64,000 nucleotides of DNA, taken from the NCBI RefSeq assembly GCF_027922305.1, contig NZ_BSFK01000002.1, forward strand, positions 62,001-126,000, written 5' to 3'. The position numbers were made by a program, and so were the translations under genes. Positions 1-8,847 of the stretch are shown one piece after another (the first letter of the stretch is position 1; each line of letters opens with the position of its first letter). The stretch is from Methylopila jiangsuensis (lineage in GTDB: Bacteria; Pseudomonadota; Alphaproteobacteria; Rhizobiales; Methylopilaceae). The notes under the pieces were generated by a model. It searched no databases and was not told the DNA's origin. It saw only the letters and a list, made by a program, of their open reading frames with translations.

Positions 1-1397
1 AGGGGCGCATCGAGGCGGCCCGCAAGGGCGTGCGGATCAACACCGACGCCATCGACAACTCCGCCGGCGTGAACACGTCCGACGTGGAGGTGAACGTCAA
101 GATCGCCTTCGCCGGGCTGCTGCGCGACGGCGCGCTGGCCCGGGACCAGCGCGACCGCATCCTCGTGGAGATGACCGACGAGGTGGCGGCGCTGGTGCTC
201 GCCAACAATTACGACCAGACGCTGGCGCTGTCGCTCGCCCAGCGCTCCGGCGTGGAGGAGGCCGGGTTCCAGACCCGGCTGATGCAGGCGCTGGAGGCGC
301 GCGGGCTGCTCAACCGCGCGGTGGAGGTCCTGCCGGACGACGCCGCGCTCGCCGAGCGCGGCCGGGCCGGCGACCCGCTGACGCGGCCCGAAATCGCCGT
401 GCTGCTGGCCTGGGCCAAGATCGCGCTTTATGACGATCTGCTTGCGTCCGGCGCGCCGGACGATCCCGCGTTCGAGGCCATCCTCCTGGGCTATTTCCCG
501 ACCCTGATGCGCGAGCGGTTCCGCGACGCGATCCTCAATCACCGGCTCCGGCGGGAGATCGTGGCGACGGCGCTCGCCAACGTCATGATCAACCACGGCG
601 GCCCGGCGCTGGCGGTCCGGCTGGCGGACCAGACCGGCGCGCCGCCGGCCCGCATCGCCGCGGCCTATGCGGTGGTGGCCCGCGCCTACGATCTCGACGG
701 GCTGAAGGCGGAGATCGACGCGCTCGACAACCGCGTGCCCGGGGCGCTGCAACTCGAACTTTACGACGGCTTGAGCGACCTGCTGCTGCGCCGCATGATC
801 TGGTTCCTGAGCAACGTGGACGTGGAGAGCGACGTGGCGGCGACCGCCGAGCGGTTTCGCGACGGGGTGGAGGCGGTGGCCGCCGACCTTGACGCCGCGC
901 TCGGCCCCGACGCCGCCGGTCGCCGTTCGGCCCGCGCCACGGAGCTCGCCCGCGCCGGCGTCCCCCACGCGCTGGCCGTGCGCCTGTCCGGTCTGCTCGC
1001 GCTCGAAGGCGCGCCCGACGCCGTGCTGGTGGCGGAGAAGGCGGGCCGTCCCATCGGCGAGGCGGCGGCCACCCTGTTCGCGGTGGCGGACCTGTTCCAG
1101 CTCGGCCGCGTCATCCTCGCCGCGCAGGCCATCACCGCCACCGACTATTACGAGCGTCTGGCGCTCGACCGCGCCCGCGACCAGATCGGCTTCGCCGCCC
1201 GCGCCATGGCGGTCGCGGCGCTGAACGCCGCGCCGGGCGCCTCCGGGCCGGAGGCGGTGGCGGTCTGGGCGGAGGCCTCGCCGGACGCAGGCCGGGTGCG
1301 CAAGGCGGTGGCGGAGATCGCGGGCTCGGGCGTCACGCTCGCCCGGCTGTCGGTGGCCGCGAGCCTGCTGGCCGATCTGGCGCGGGAGACGGCGTGA
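1..1397 (+). CDS. NAD-specific glutamate dehydrogenase, C-terminal part (cut by window edge)
   Basis: This is the last ~465 codons of a gene that enters from the left; the frame is open to base 3. The first visible residues (RKGVRINTDAIDNSAGVNTS) match the conserved block of the large (~1,600 aa) bacterial NAD-glutamate dehydrogenases (Bac_GDH). These interconvert glutamate and 2-oxoglutarate plus ammonium in the cytoplasm. The remainder is the long, mostly helical C-terminal region of the family, with no other recognisable domain. The catalytic Rossmann part lies outside the window. The stop codon shares 4 bases (GTGA) with the next gene, so the two are probably co-transcribed although their functions look unrelated. 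Confidence 0.9.
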   Translation, partial: GRIEAARKGVRINTDAIDNSAGVNTSDVEVNVKIAFAGLLRDGALARDQRDRILVEMTDEVAALVLANNYDQTLALSLAQRSGVEEAGFQTRLMQALEARGLLNRAVEVLPDDAALAERGRAGDPLTRPEIAVLLAWAKIALYDDLLASGAPDDPAFEAILLGYFPTLMRERFRDAILNHRLRREIVATALANVMINHGGPALAVRLADQTGAPPARIAAAYAVVARAYDLDGLKAEIDALDNRVPGALQLELYDGLSDLLLRRMIWFLSNVDVESDVAATAERFRDGVEAVAADLDAALGPDAAGRRSARATELARAGVPHALAVRLSGLLALEGAPDAVLVAEKAGRPIGEAAATLFAVADLFQLGRVILAAQAITATDYYERLALDRARDQIGFAARAMAVAALNAAPGASGPEAVAVWAEASPDAGRVRKAVAEIAGSGVTLARLSVAASLLADLARETA

Positions 1398-2041
1398 CGT
1401 CGAACGCCGCCCCCGTATTCGACGCCGCCTTCCGCGACCGGCTCGCCGAGCTGATCGCGTGGCGGCGGGACGTGCGGCGGTTCCGGAGCGATCCGGTCGC
1501 GCCCGAGACGGTGCGCCGGCTGCTGCGGCTCGCCGTTCTGTCGCCTTCGGTGGGCAACAGCCAGCCCTGGCGGTTCGTGCTGGTGGAGAGCCCCGAGCTG
1601 CGCCGGGCGGCGCGGGAGAACTGCCTCGCCGCCAACGCCGCGGCGGCGGAGAGCTATGACGGCGAGCGCGCCGCGCTCTACCGTTCGCTGAAGCTCGAAG
1701 GCATGAGGGAGGCCCCGGTCCATCTCGCGGTGTTCTGCGACGGGGAGACGGAGCTCGGCTGCGGCCTCGGCCGCGCCACCATGCCGGAGACGCTGGCCTA
1801 TTCGGCGGTGGGGGCGGTGGCGACGCTGTGGCTCGCGGCCCGCGCGGAAGGGATCGGCCTCGGCTGGGTGTCGATCCTCGATCCCGATCGCATCCACGCC
1901 CTGCTGGACGCGCCCGCGGCGTGGCGGCTGATCGCCTATCTCTGTCTGGGCCTCCCCCAGGAGGAGCACGACGATCCGGAGCTGGTCCGCGCCGGCTGGC
2001 AGGAGCGCGTCAGCCTCGACACGGTGCTGAGCGTGCGCTGA
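1394..2041 (+). CDS. bluB: 5,6-dimethylbenzimidazole synthase (BluB)
   Basis: BluB is a flavin-destroying nitroreductase-fold enzyme that turns FMNH2 and oxygen into 5,6-dimethylbenzimidazole, the lower ligand of cobalamin. The 215 aa length is usual. The N-terminal flavin site RRDVRRFRSDPV (about residues 24-35) and the SPSVGNSQPWR block (50-60) are typical of BluB and separate it from general nitroreductases; the C-terminal half has the GIGLGWVSILDP segment. The GTG start lies inside the stop of the glutamate dehydrogenase gene (GTGA), which argues for translational coupling. No other cobalamin gene is in the window, so the B12 link rests on family identity alone. Confidence 0.9.
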   Translation: MTSNAAPVFDAAFRDRLAELIAWRRDVRRFRSDPVAPETVRRLLRLAVLSPSVGNSQPWRFVLVESPELRRAARENCLAANAAAAESYDGERAALYRSLKLEGMREAPVHLAVFCDGETELGCGLGRATMPETLAYSAVGAVATLWLAARAEGIGLGWVSILDPDRIHALLDAPAAWRLIAYLCLGLPQEEHDDPELVRAGWQERVSLDTVLSVR

Positions 2042-2045
2042 GGCG

Positions 2046-3404
2046 TCACGGCGTGGGCGGCCAGCGGTGGTCGTCGATGCGGCCCGGTGCGGCTTCGGGC
2101 GCCTCCCGGCGCTCGGACGCGGGGCGGTCGCCCTTCTGCGCGGCGTCCAGCAGCGCGCCGCCTTCCGAGGCGCGGGGGCCGGCGGTGAGCACCACCAGCG
2201 GGCCGGCGAGCGGCTTCGGCCGGGCGGCCTCCGGTGGCGCGCCGAGACCGCCGTCCGCAGGCGCCGCCGCCAAGGCCTCGGCGGGCGCTTTCGGCTTGAA
2301 GGTCTTGCGCAGCTCCTGCTCCACGTAATGCGCGAGCTTGCGCGCGCCGGCCTTGGAGAAATGCACGCCGTCGTCGAGCCGGAGCCGGCCGGTGCGGCCG
2401 TCGAGCTGGGGGCCGACCGCGGCGTAGTCGCCGTTCTCGTCCACGAAGCCTTCCCAGACGTCCACATAGGTTCCGCCGGCGGCCTCCACCCGCTCCCGCG
2501 CCAGCGCGTTGAGGGCGATGTGGTCGGAACTCGCCCGGACGCTTTCGCTGGGGGCGAGGCCGACCCAGTAGACGGGCACGTTCTTCTCCCGGAAGGGGGC
2601 CAGCAGGGCGTCGATCCGGGCGACGTAGAGCCGCTTCCAGCCGGGCGACAGCGGCGCCAGATCGCGGGCGTCGAGGAAGGGCTGGCGGTCGTTCACGCCC
2701 ACGTCGATGACGGCGTAGGCGAGGGGGCCGGCCGAGACCGCCTCCCGCGCCGCGGCGACGAAGTCGTGGTAATCGGTCCGCACCAGCCCGGCGTTGGCCT
2801 TGACGTAGCGCTTGACGCCAAGCTCGGGAGCGTCGGCGAAGGCGTCGCCGAGCCCCGTCGCCAGGCCGTCGGCGATGCTGTCGCCGATCACCGCCACGAA
2901 GGTGGTCGGGGCGACCGCCGGCGCCGCCGGCTGCGCGATCTCCGGCGCGGGCGTCGGCGCGGCCTCCACGGGCGCAGGGGCGGCCGGCTTGCGGCGCACG
3001 CGGTTCGGCCGCGGCCGGACCTCGACCGCGCCCGGGTCGGTGCGGGCGCTCCAGGCGCCGGGGTCCGGCTGGGTCCGGCGGCCGAACAGGCGCTGGATGA
3101 AGTTGGGGCGGTCCGGCTCCGCCCGCCGCCGCGGGTCGTAGCCCCGCCGCTGGGCCGCCTCCCGGCGGTAGGCCTGCTCGCGCTGATAGGCGCGCATGCG
3201 CTGCCGGAAGGCGCGGTCGTCCTCGTCCTCGTAGACGCGGCGGCCGTAGCGGGGTTCGCGATAGACCCGCTCGTAGGCGCGCCCGTCGTCGTAGGAGCGC
3301 CGGTAGTAGCCCTCCTGCGCAGACGCGGGCGCCGCCGCCGCGAGGCCCGCGGCGGCGAGGAGGAGGCTCAGGACGACGCGGACGATCCGGGGGAGCCGTA
3401 TCAT
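2046..3404 (-). CDS. Secreted SGNH/GDSL hydrolase (DUF459 family)
   Basis: A 452 aa protein with a signal peptide (residues 1-30, ending PASAQ), a long low-complexity Arg/Tyr-rich and then Pro/Ala-rich linker (about 31-165), and an SGNH hydrolase domain. Block I is GDS at 174-176 (nucleophile Ser176), Asn238 sits in VGVNDR, and the Asp/His pair is D345/H348 in DDGVHFS. The family contains periplasmic or secreted esterases and acyl- or acetyl-hydrolases; the substrate cannot be read from sequence. I chose the ATG at 3404 because the signal peptide begins there. A longer frame upstream has Arg/Gly-rich shadow composition. The stop lies 5 bases from that of bluB, which converges on it. Confidence 0.8.
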   Translation of the reverse strand: MIRLPRIVRVVLSLLLAAAGLAAAAPASAQEGYYRRSYDDGRAYERVYREPRYGRRVYEDEDDRAFRQRMRAYQREQAYRREAAQRRGYDPRRRAEPDRPNFIQRLFGRRTQPDPGAWSARTDPGAVEVRPRPNRVRRKPAAPAPVEAAPTPAPEIAQPAAPAVAPTTFVAVIGDSIADGLATGLGDAFADAPELGVKRYVKANAGLVRTDYHDFVAAAREAVSAGPLAYAVIDVGVNDRQPFLDARDLAPLSPGWKRLYVARIDALLAPFREKNVPVYWVGLAPSESVRASSDHIALNALARERVEAAGGTYVDVWEGFVDENGDYAAVGPQLDGRTGRLRLDDGVHFSKAGARKLAHYVEQELRKTFKPKAPAEALAAAPADGGLGAPPEAARPKPLAGPLVVLTAGPRASEGGALLDAAQKGDRPASERREAPEAAPGRIDDHRWPPTP

Positions 3405-3456
3405 GCTGATCAGGCTATCACGCCCTGTCCGGCCTGTCCCGCGGGCGCGCCGCCCG

Positions 3457-4662
3457 TCACCGCGCCCGGCGCAGGTGGCGCAGCAGCGAGACGCCCGCGT
3501 AACCGTCGGGCGCAAGGCCCTGCGCCTGCTGGTACGACGTGATGGCGTCGCGGGTGGCGGGCCCGATCTTGCCGTCCGGCTCGCCGATGTTGAAGCCGCG
3601 GCGCAGCAGCAGCGCCTGAAGCTCCAGCCGCTCCGTCTCGTCGAGCGGCTTGTCGTGGTTCGGCCACGGCGTGACGAACGGGCCGCCGCCGCGGATGCGG
3701 TCGGCCAGATGCCCCACGGCGAGGGCGTAGGAATCCGCGTTGTTGTAGCGCTTGATGACGCGGAAGTTGTTCAGCATCAGGAAGGACGGGCCGTTGGGGC
3801 CGCCCGGCTGCAGCAGCGTGGCGGGCGACGCCCCGTTGGGGAAGCCGGTTCCCGCCACCCGGCGCACGCCCGCCGCCTGCCACTGGGCGAGCGTCCTGCG
3901 GGCGCCGGCCTTGGTCCCGCGGGGGACGATCACCTCGTAGCCCCAGGTCTCGCCCGAGCGCCAGCCGTGCTTCTTGAGATAGTTGGCTGTGGAGGCCAGC
4001 GCGTCCGGGATCGAGCCCCAGATGTCGCGGCGGCCGTCGCCGTTGGCGTCGGCGGCGTAGGCCTTGAAGCTGGTCGGCATGAACTGGGTGTGGCCCATGG
4101 CGCCGGCCCAGGAGCCGTTCATGTTCTCCGGCGCCACATGGCCCTGCTGCAGGATCTGCAGCGCGCCGATCAGCTCCCGGCGGAAGAACTCCGGCCGGCG
4201 GGTCTGGCAGCAGGCGAGCGTCGCCAGCGCCGCGATCACGTTGTGGTTGCCGGTGGTCGCGCCGTAATTGGTCTCGATGCCCCACACCGCCAGCACCACC
4301 GAGCGGTCGACGCCGTAGGCGCGCTCGATCCGCGCCAGCGTGTCGGACCACTGGGCGAGGTTCTGCCGACCTGCGTTGATGCGGGTGTCGGAGACGCGCG
4401 TGTCCACATACTGCGCGATCGTGGTCTTGAACTCGGGCTGGTACTTCGACTTGGCGATCGCCTCCTCGTCCACCGTCAGGCCGCGGAAGGCGCGGTCGTA
4501 AAGCGCGGGGCTGACGCCGGCCGCCACCGCCTGCGGCTTCAGCTGCCGCACGAAGGCTGAGAAGCGGGCGTCGTTCGGCCCGGCCATGGCCGGCGCCGCC
4601 GTCGCGGACGCGAGGAGGAGGGCGGCGGCGGTCCGCCAGAAGGTGCGGCGACGCACGGTCAT
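3457..4662 (-). CDS. Lytic murein transglycosylase (MltB-type SLT_2 domain plus peptidoglycan-binding domain)
   Basis: A 401 aa periplasmic enzyme that cleaves the MurNAc-GlcNAc bond of peptidoglycan to give 1,6-anhydro ends. It has a signal peptide (1-27, ending APAMA), an MltB-like transglycosylase domain with catalytic Glu130 in VWGIETNYG, the conserved AGAMGHTQFMPTSF segment, and a C-terminal peptidoglycan-binding_1 domain (last ~60 residues, ending in QAQGLAPDGYAG). The order catalytic domain then binding domain and the length are normal for alphaproteobacterial members. It lies 52 bases upstream of the SGNH hydrolase gene on the same strand, so the two may share a transcript and both act on the envelope. 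Confidence 0.9.
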   Translation of the reverse strand: MTVRRRTFWRTAAALLLASATAAPAMAGPNDARFSAFVRQLKPQAVAAGVSPALYDRAFRGLTVDEEAIAKSKYQPEFKTTIAQYVDTRVSDTRINAGRQNLAQWSDTLARIERAYGVDRSVVLAVWGIETNYGATTGNHNVIAALATLACCQTRRPEFFRRELIGALQILQQGHVAPENMNGSWAGAMGHTQFMPTSFKAYAADANGDGRRDIWGSIPDALASTANYLKKHGWRSGETWGYEVIVPRGTKAGARRTLAQWQAAGVRRVAGTGFPNGASPATLLQPGGPNGPSFLMLNNFRVIKRYNNADSYALAVGHLADRIRGGGPFVTPWPNHDKPLDETERLELQALLLRRGFNIGEPDGKIGPATRDAITSYQQAQGLAPDGYAGVSLLRHLRRAR

Positions 4663-4930
4663 GGCTCGGTCTCCTTATGCCCGGCGGGCGCGCCGCCCGG
4701 ACTTAAAGGCCCCTGAGGAGGCATGAGAATACGGCCTTCAGAAAGCGCGCGCCATGGTTTGCATCTGGTTAACTGCGTAAGCCCGCGCCTTCCCGAGCCC
4801 GTGAGCGGCGCCGGCGCTGGCCTTTCGGAGGCAAAGCCTTTACGCGGGAAGCGGGCGTTCCAAAATCCGCGCGCCGGCCTCGGCGATCCGTCGTTCCGCG
4901 GGCCGGCCAAACCACTGATCCGGAGATCTC
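4663..4930. other. Divergent intergenic region, transglycosylase / galU
   Basis: These 268 bases separate two divergent genes and must hold both promoters. A GGAG ribosome-binding site sits 7-8 bases before the galU start (CCGGAGATCTC then ATG). I found no tRNA, no credible small ORF and no strong sigma70 pair. Confidence 0.4.
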
Positions 4931-5803
4931 ATGCCCCGTCCGATCCGCAAAGCCGTGTTCCCCGTCGCCGGCCTCGGCACAAGGTTCCTGCCGGCCACCA
5001 AGGCGGTGCCGAAGGAGATGCTGACGGTCGTCGACAAGCCGGTCATCCAGCATGTGGTGGACGAGGCGCGCGAGGCGGGCATCGAGCATTTCATCTTCGT
5101 GACCGGCCGCAACAAGGGCGTGATCGAGGACCATTTCGACAAGCAGTTCGAGCTCGAGGCCACGCTGGAGCGCCGCGGCAAGACCGACGCGCTGCGGCTG
5201 CTGAAGGAGGACCTGCCGGGCGCGGGCCAGACCAGCTTCACCCGCCAGCAGGAGCCGCTCGGCCTCGGCCACGCGGTGTGGTGCGCGCGCGATCTGGTGG
5301 GCGGCGAGCCCTTCGCGCTGCTGCTGCCGGACATGCTGCACCAGGGCGTGCGCGGCTGCCTCGCCGAGATGATGGACGTCTACCGCGAGGCCGGCGGCAA
5401 CGTGGTCGCCACCTATGAGGTGCCCGACGACCAGACGCACCAGTACGGCATCGTCGGCGCCGGCGAGAAGGTGGGCAAGGGCTTCAAGATGACCTCCATG
5501 GTCGAGAAGCCGAAGCCCGGCACGGCCCAGTCCAACTACGCCATCTCCGGCCGCTACATCCTGCAGCCCGAGATCTTCGACCTGCTGGCGCGCCAGGAGG
5601 CGGGCGCCGGCGGCGAGATCCAGCTCACCGACGCCATGCTGACGCTGGCCAAGGATCAGGCGTTTTCGGGCTTCGCCTTCCAGGGCCGGGTGTTCGACAC
5701 CGGCTCCAAGATCGGCTTCCTGACCGCGAACCTCGCCTACGCGCTCGAGCGCGACGACCTTGGCGCCGACGTGCGCAAGGAGCTGTCCGCCCTGCTGGCC
5801 TGA
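4931..5803 (+). CDS. galU: UTP--glucose-1-phosphate uridylyltransferase
   Basis: This cytoplasmic enzyme makes UDP-glucose from UTP and glucose-1-phosphate for glycolipids, exopolysaccharide and glycogen or trehalose metabolism. The 290 aa length is standard. The nucleotidyltransferase signature is at the N-terminus ([13 protein letters not shown], then KEML), followed by the sugar-nucleotide region ([10 protein letters not shown]) and [16 protein letters not shown]. It is monocistronic, with a GGAG ribosome-binding site. The next gene converges on it 13 bases downstream. Confidence 0.95.
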   Translation: MPRPIRKAVFPVAGLGTRFLPATKAVPKEMLTVVDKPVIQHVVDEAREAGIEHFIFVTGRNKGVIEDHFDKQFELEATLERRGKTDALRLLKEDLPGAGQTSFTRQQEPLGLGHAVWCARDLVGGEPFALLLPDMLHQGVRGCLAEMMDVYREAGGNVVATYEVPDDQTHQYGIVGAGEKVGKGFKMTSMVEKPKPGTAQSNYAISGRYILQPEIFDLLARQEAGAGGEIQLTDAMLTLAKDQAFSGFAFQGRVFDTGSKIGFLTANLAYALERDDLGADVRKELSALLA

Positions 5804-5816
5804 ACCGGCCGACCCG

Positions 5817-6497
5817 TCAGGCTTTCGGACGGGTCCCGAAGATGGCGCTGCCCACCCGCACGTGGGTGGCGCCGAAGGGCACGGCGTCCGCGAAGTCGGC
5901 GCTCATGCCCATGGAGCGGCCGGCGAGGCCGTTGCGCGCGGCGATCCGGTCCAGCAGCGCGAAGAACGGCGCCGGCGGCTCGTCCGCGGGGGGGATGCAC
6001 ATCAGCCCCTCGATCGTCAGGCCGAGGTCGTCCCGGCAGCGGGCGAGGAAGGCGTCGGCCTCCTCCGGCGCCACGCCCGCCTTCTGGGGCTCGGAGCCGA
6101 TGTTCACCTGCACGAACAGGCGGGGGGAGCGCCCCTGCGCCGCCATCTCCTTCGCCAGCGCCTCGGCGATCTTCGGCCGGTCCACGCTCTCGATCACGTC
6201 GAACAGCGCCACCGCCTCCGCCGCCTTGTTGGACTGCAGCGGCCCGATGAGATGGAGTTCGACGCCGTCGTAGCGCTCCTTCAGGCCGGGCCACTTGGCC
6301 TTGGCCTCCTGCACCCGGTTCTCGCCGAACGCCCGCTGCCCGGCGTCGAGCACGGGCGCGATCTCGTCGGCGTCGAAGGTCTTGGACACCGCCACCAGCG
6401 TCACGTCGCCAGCGGGCCGCCCTGCGGCGCGCTCGGCTTTGGCGAGCGCGGCGCGCACATAGGCGAGGCGGGCGGGCGCCGTGTCCGGCTCGGTCAT
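5817..6497 (-). CDS. YggS/PROSC-family pyridoxal-phosphate homeostasis protein
   Basis: A 226 aa cytoplasmic PLP-binding protein with an alanine-racemase-like TIM barrel and no known catalytic activity. The family maintains vitamin B6 and amino-acid pools. The PLP lysine is K39 in LVAVSKT. GENRVQEA, HLIGPLQSNK and the C-terminal FGATHVRVGSAIFG phosphate-binding segment are all present. I chose the ATG at 6497: a CGGAGAG ribosome-binding site precedes it, and the longer frame adds 28 residues without family similarity. Confidence 0.92.
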   Translation of the reverse strand: MTEPDTAPARLAYVRAALAKAERAAGRPAGDVTLVAVSKTFDADEIAPVLDAGQRAFGENRVQEAKAKWPGLKERYDGVELHLIGPLQSNKAAEAVALFDVIESVDRPKIAEALAKEMAAQGRSPRLFVQVNIGSEPQKAGVAPEEADAFLARCRDDLGLTIEGLMCIPPADEPPAPFFALLDRIAARNGLAGRSMGMSADFADAVPFGATHVRVGSAIFGTRPKA

Positions 6498-6898
6498 GGG
6501 GGCTCTCCGTATCCTGAAGACGGCGCCCAAACGGCGCGCCGCACGCCCCAGCGAGTGCCGGGCTTCGCAGGGCGGCGTCAAGAGCGGGGCGTTGGGGAAA
6601 CGGGAGATGTCGGCGCGGAAGAGGGGATCGCGTGGGGTTGGAGACGTCCCCCCTTCCGCCCGAACAGACGCCGGTACGCATCAACCTGATCCGGCTGACT
6701 CCACACCAGCAAGGGCTTTGCCAAACGTGGTGAAGCGGCTTTAACCCCAGCTATTGGGGCGGGAGCATGGCGGGACCACAAAATAGAGGGTTGCGCTGGA
6801 GCGGCTCTCGCAAATCGCGTCGCATTTTGCGAGACGGCTCGCGTTCTGCGACATAGAACGGGAGCCGTTTTGACGCGGACCGATGAGGAGGACGAGCG
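6498..6898. other. Divergent intergenic region yggS / heme-monooxygenase-like gene
   Basis: These 401 bases carry no convincing gene. The left two thirds holds one short dyad (CCCCA-gctat-TGGGG, about 6745-6759). The right part holds the two hairpins listed separately at 6802-6871. A minus-strand open frame across this interval and the next gene has shadow composition and was rejected. Confidence 0.4.
6802..6871 (+). promoter_or_regulatory. Tandem-hairpin leader before the heme-monooxygenase-like gene
   Basis: Two adjacent inverted repeats end 28 bases before the start codon. Hairpin 1 is TCTCGCAAA (6806-6814) with TTTGCGAGA (6826-6834), a perfect 9-bp stem. Hairpin 2 is CGGCTC (6835-6840) and GTTCT (6843-6847) pairing with AGAAC (6855-6859) and GAGCCG (6862-6867); it is followed by TTTT, so it resembles an intrinsic terminator. 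A second CGGCTC at 6802-6807 could pair with the same GAGCCG, so two mutually exclusive folds are possible. The dyads could instead be protein operators. Function is inferred only from layout. Confidence 0.45.
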
Positions 6899-7225
6899 AT
6901 GTTCGTGGCCATGAACCGTTTCAAGGTGTTCGCCGCCGAGGCCGAGGCGTTCGAGACCGTGTGGCGCGAGCGCGACCGGCATCTGGACGAGGTTCCGGGC
7001 TTCGTGGCGTTCCATCTGCTGCGCGGGGCGGCGGAGGGCGACACGGTGCTCTACGCCTCGCACACCGTGTGGCGCTCCCGCGAGGACTTCGAGAACTGGA
7101 CCCGCTCCGACGCCTTCCGCAAGGCGCACCGCAACGCGGGCCAGAACAAGCCGCTCTACGCCGGCCACCCCCAGTTCGAGGGCTTCGAGGCGGTGATCGA
7201 GGAGCCGGCCCGGGCCGCGGCCTGA
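6899..7225 (+). CDS. Antibiotic biosynthesis monooxygenase-fold protein, probable heme-degrading monooxygenase (IsdG/HmuQ-like)
   Basis: A 108 aa single-domain dimeric alpha+beta barrel (ABM) protein. FVAMNRFKV at the start, [12 protein letters not shown] in the middle, LYASHTVW, then [15 protein letters not shown] fit the small rhizobial heme oxygenases that open heme and release iron. The HRNAG histidine is a candidate heme ligand. A strong GAGGAGG-type ribosome-binding site (about 6886-6894) precedes the start. It is monocistronic; no heme-uptake genes flank it, so the heme role rests on family resemblance. A general ABM-domain protein is the alternative. An unusual structured leader lies upstream. 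Confidence 0.7.
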   Translation: MFVAMNRFKVFAAEAEAFETVWRERDRHLDEVPGFVAFHLLRGAAEGDTVLYASHTVWRSREDFENWTRSDAFRKAHRNAGQNKPLYAGHPQFEGFEAVIEEPARAAA

Positions 7226-7325
7226 ACCGCGCCGCCGGCGTTTCCTCCGGCGCGGTTTCGCGCTAACGGATCGGCCTGACGCCGCATCCCGCCCAACACG
7301 CGCGCGCCCCGCGCCGGAGACCGCC

Positions 7326-8030
7326 ATGACTGACGCTTCCGCCCCCCTCGCCTCGCGCGACGCCATCGGCCGCCGCGTGGCGCGCATGATGCTGGAGGTG
7401 GGCGCGATCCACATCCGCCCCGAGGAGCCGTTCATCTTCACCTCGGGCTGGGCGAGCCCGGTCTACACCGACTGCCGCAAGCTGATCTCCTACCCGCGGC
7501 TGCGCAAGCAGCTCATGGACGACGCCGCCGCCACCATCCTGCGCGAGGCGGGCTACGAGAGCCTGGACGCGGTGGCGGGCGGCGAGACCGCCGGCATCCC
7601 CTTCGCCGCCTGGATCGCCGAGCGGCTGATGCTGCCCATGCTCTACGTGCGCAAGAAGCCCAAGGGCTTCGGCCGCAACGCCCGCATTGAGGGCGCGGTG
7701 GTGGACGGCCAGCGCACCATCCTGGTGGAGGACCTCACCACCGACGGCGGCTCCAAGGTCGCCTTCGCCGAGGCGCTGCGCGAGGCGGGCCAGATCGTGG
7801 AGCACGCCTTCGTCATCTTCCACTACGGCATCTTCCCCGAGAGCCGCCAGACCATGGAGCGGATCGGCGTGAAGCTGCACGAGCTCGCCACCTTCTGGGA
7901 CGTGCTGGCGGTGGCCAAGGAGGACGGCAAGTTCGACGCCGGCAAGCTCGCCGACGTGGAAGCCTTCCTGAACAAGCCCGCCGAATGGTCCGCCGCCCAT
8001 GGCGGAAAGGCCTCGTTCGGCGCGAGCTGA
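7326..8030 (+). CDS. pyrE: Orotate phosphoribosyltransferase
   Basis: PyrE joins orotate to PRPP to give orotidine-5'-monophosphate in pyrimidine synthesis. The 234 aa protein has the PRPP-binding motif [13 protein letters not shown] in its central third, the flexible loop [17 protein letters not shown] before it, and [15 protein letters not shown] near the N-terminus. It is in the slightly longer alphaproteobacterial subgroup. A GGAG site lies just upstream of the ATG. The gene stands alone and a REP-like repeat follows it. Confidence 0.95.
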   Translation: MTDASAPLASRDAIGRRVARMMLEVGAIHIRPEEPFIFTSGWASPVYTDCRKLISYPRLRKQLMDDAAATILREAGYESLDAVAGGETAGIPFAAWIAERLMLPMLYVRKKPKGFGRNARIEGAVVDGQRTILVEDLTTDGGSKVAFAEALREAGQIVEHAFVIFHYGIFPESRQTMERIGVKLHELATFWDVLAVAKEDGKFDAGKLADVEAFLNKPAEWSAAHGGKASFGAS

Positions 8031-8046
8031 ACGGGCGGGAAAGCGA

Positions 8047-8123
8047 AGAGTCTGGTTGAAGATCGCCGCAGCGCGCGCTTCAAACTCCCGTCATGCCCGA
8101 TGACCACGCTCGGGCATGACGGG
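8047..8123 (+). repeat. REP-like palindromic repeat, copy 1
   Basis: A perfect 14-bp inverted repeat, CCCGTCATGCCCGA (8087-8100) with TCGGGCATGACGGG (8110-8123), sits between the convergent pyrE and TPR genes. The flank 8047-8086 (AGAGTC..GGTT..CAGCGCGCG..AAACTC) is similar to the flank of copy 2 at 22550-22622 read on the other strand, so the repeated unit is about 75 bases, not just the hairpin. It may also terminate both genes. Confidence 0.65.
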
Positions 8124-8148
8124 CCATGCGGAACGATCGCGAAAGCCC

Positions 8149-8847
8149 TTACCCTCTCGACGCCTTCTTCGCGGGGCCGGCGCTCTTCAGGCCCTGCACC
8201 ATGGCGAGGTTGGCGCGCACCTTGTCGTCGGCCTTCGGACTCGCCGCCGCCTGCAGCAGCACCGCCTCCGCCTTGTCGGGCTCGCCCGCCAGCGCGTAGG
8301 ACAGGCCGAGATTGGACAGGATCGACGGGTCGCCCGGGGCGATCTTCAGCGCGGCCTCGTAGTAGCGCCGCGCCTCGGCCGGCCGGCCGAGCTGGTCGAG
8401 GATCGCCCCTTGCGCGTTCAGGATGCGCCAGTCCGGCTGCTCCGGCAGATGGGCCTTGCCCAGAACCTTCAGCGCGTCCTCGAACCGGCCGGCGTCCGCC
8501 AGCGAGCGGCCGTAGGCGGCCAGAATCTGGCGCTGCTCCGGGTGACGGATGCTGGCGCTCTCCAGCACCGCCAGCGCCTGCGCCCGCTGGCCGAGCGCGC
8601 GCAGCGTCACGCCATAGGCGTAAGCGGCGCCGGCGTCGTTGGGGGTTTTCTCGTACGCCGCCGCATAGGTCGCGGCCATGCGGCGAAGCTGGACCTCCCG
8701 GTCGGCGGTCGAAACCTCGCGCGAGGCGCTGGCGCGCATCACCGACCCGGTCACGTCCCTGTCGGCCATGCAGCCGGCGAGCGCTGACGCCGCCAGCAGC
8801 AGGACGACGGAGCGTCCGACGAACAGACCGCGCGCGCTGCTCCGCAT
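8149..8847 (-). CDS. Tetratricopeptide-repeat lipoprotein (TadD-like)
   Basis: A 232 aa protein with a lipoprotein signal peptide (lipobox LAGC, Cys at about residue 25). Three to four TPR units follow (about 60-210), for example ALGQRAQALAVLESA, DAGRFEDALKVLGKAHL and RPAEARRYYEAALKIAPGDPSILSNLGLSYALAGEPDKAE in successive pieces. The layout matches TadD-type lipoproteins, which help assemble Flp pili or act as general outer-membrane scaffolds. No tad/cpa genes are nearby, so a pilus role is not supported here. It is monocistronic and divergent from the tetR gene. Confidence 0.75.
   Translation of the reverse strand: MRSSARGLFVGRSVVLLLAASALAGCMADRDVTGSVMRASASREVSTADREVQLRRMAATYAAAYEKTPNDAGAAYAYGVTLRALGQRAQALAVLESASIRHPEQRQILAAYGRSLADAGRFEDALKVLGKAHLPEQPDWRILNAQGAILDQLGRPAEARRYYEAALKIAPGDPSILSNLGLSYALAGEPDKAEAVLLQAAASPKADDKVRANLAMVQGLKSAGPAKKASRG

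Noticed and set aside
1148-2467. Long antisense open frame over bluB and the SGNH gene
   Set aside because: Composition is Arg/Pro/Ala-rich and it covers two recognised genes; high-GC DNA gives such shadow frames throughout the window.
6843-6859. Irr iron control element upstream of the monooxygenase-like gene
   Set aside because: The dyad is GTTCT-N7-AGAAC, the reverse arrangement of the TTTAGAA/TTCTAAA element, and is better explained as part of a hairpin.
6578-7441. Minus-strand frame across the yggS-monooxygenase gap
   Set aside because: It runs through the monooxygenase gene, has low-complexity Arg-rich parts and no ribosome-binding site.
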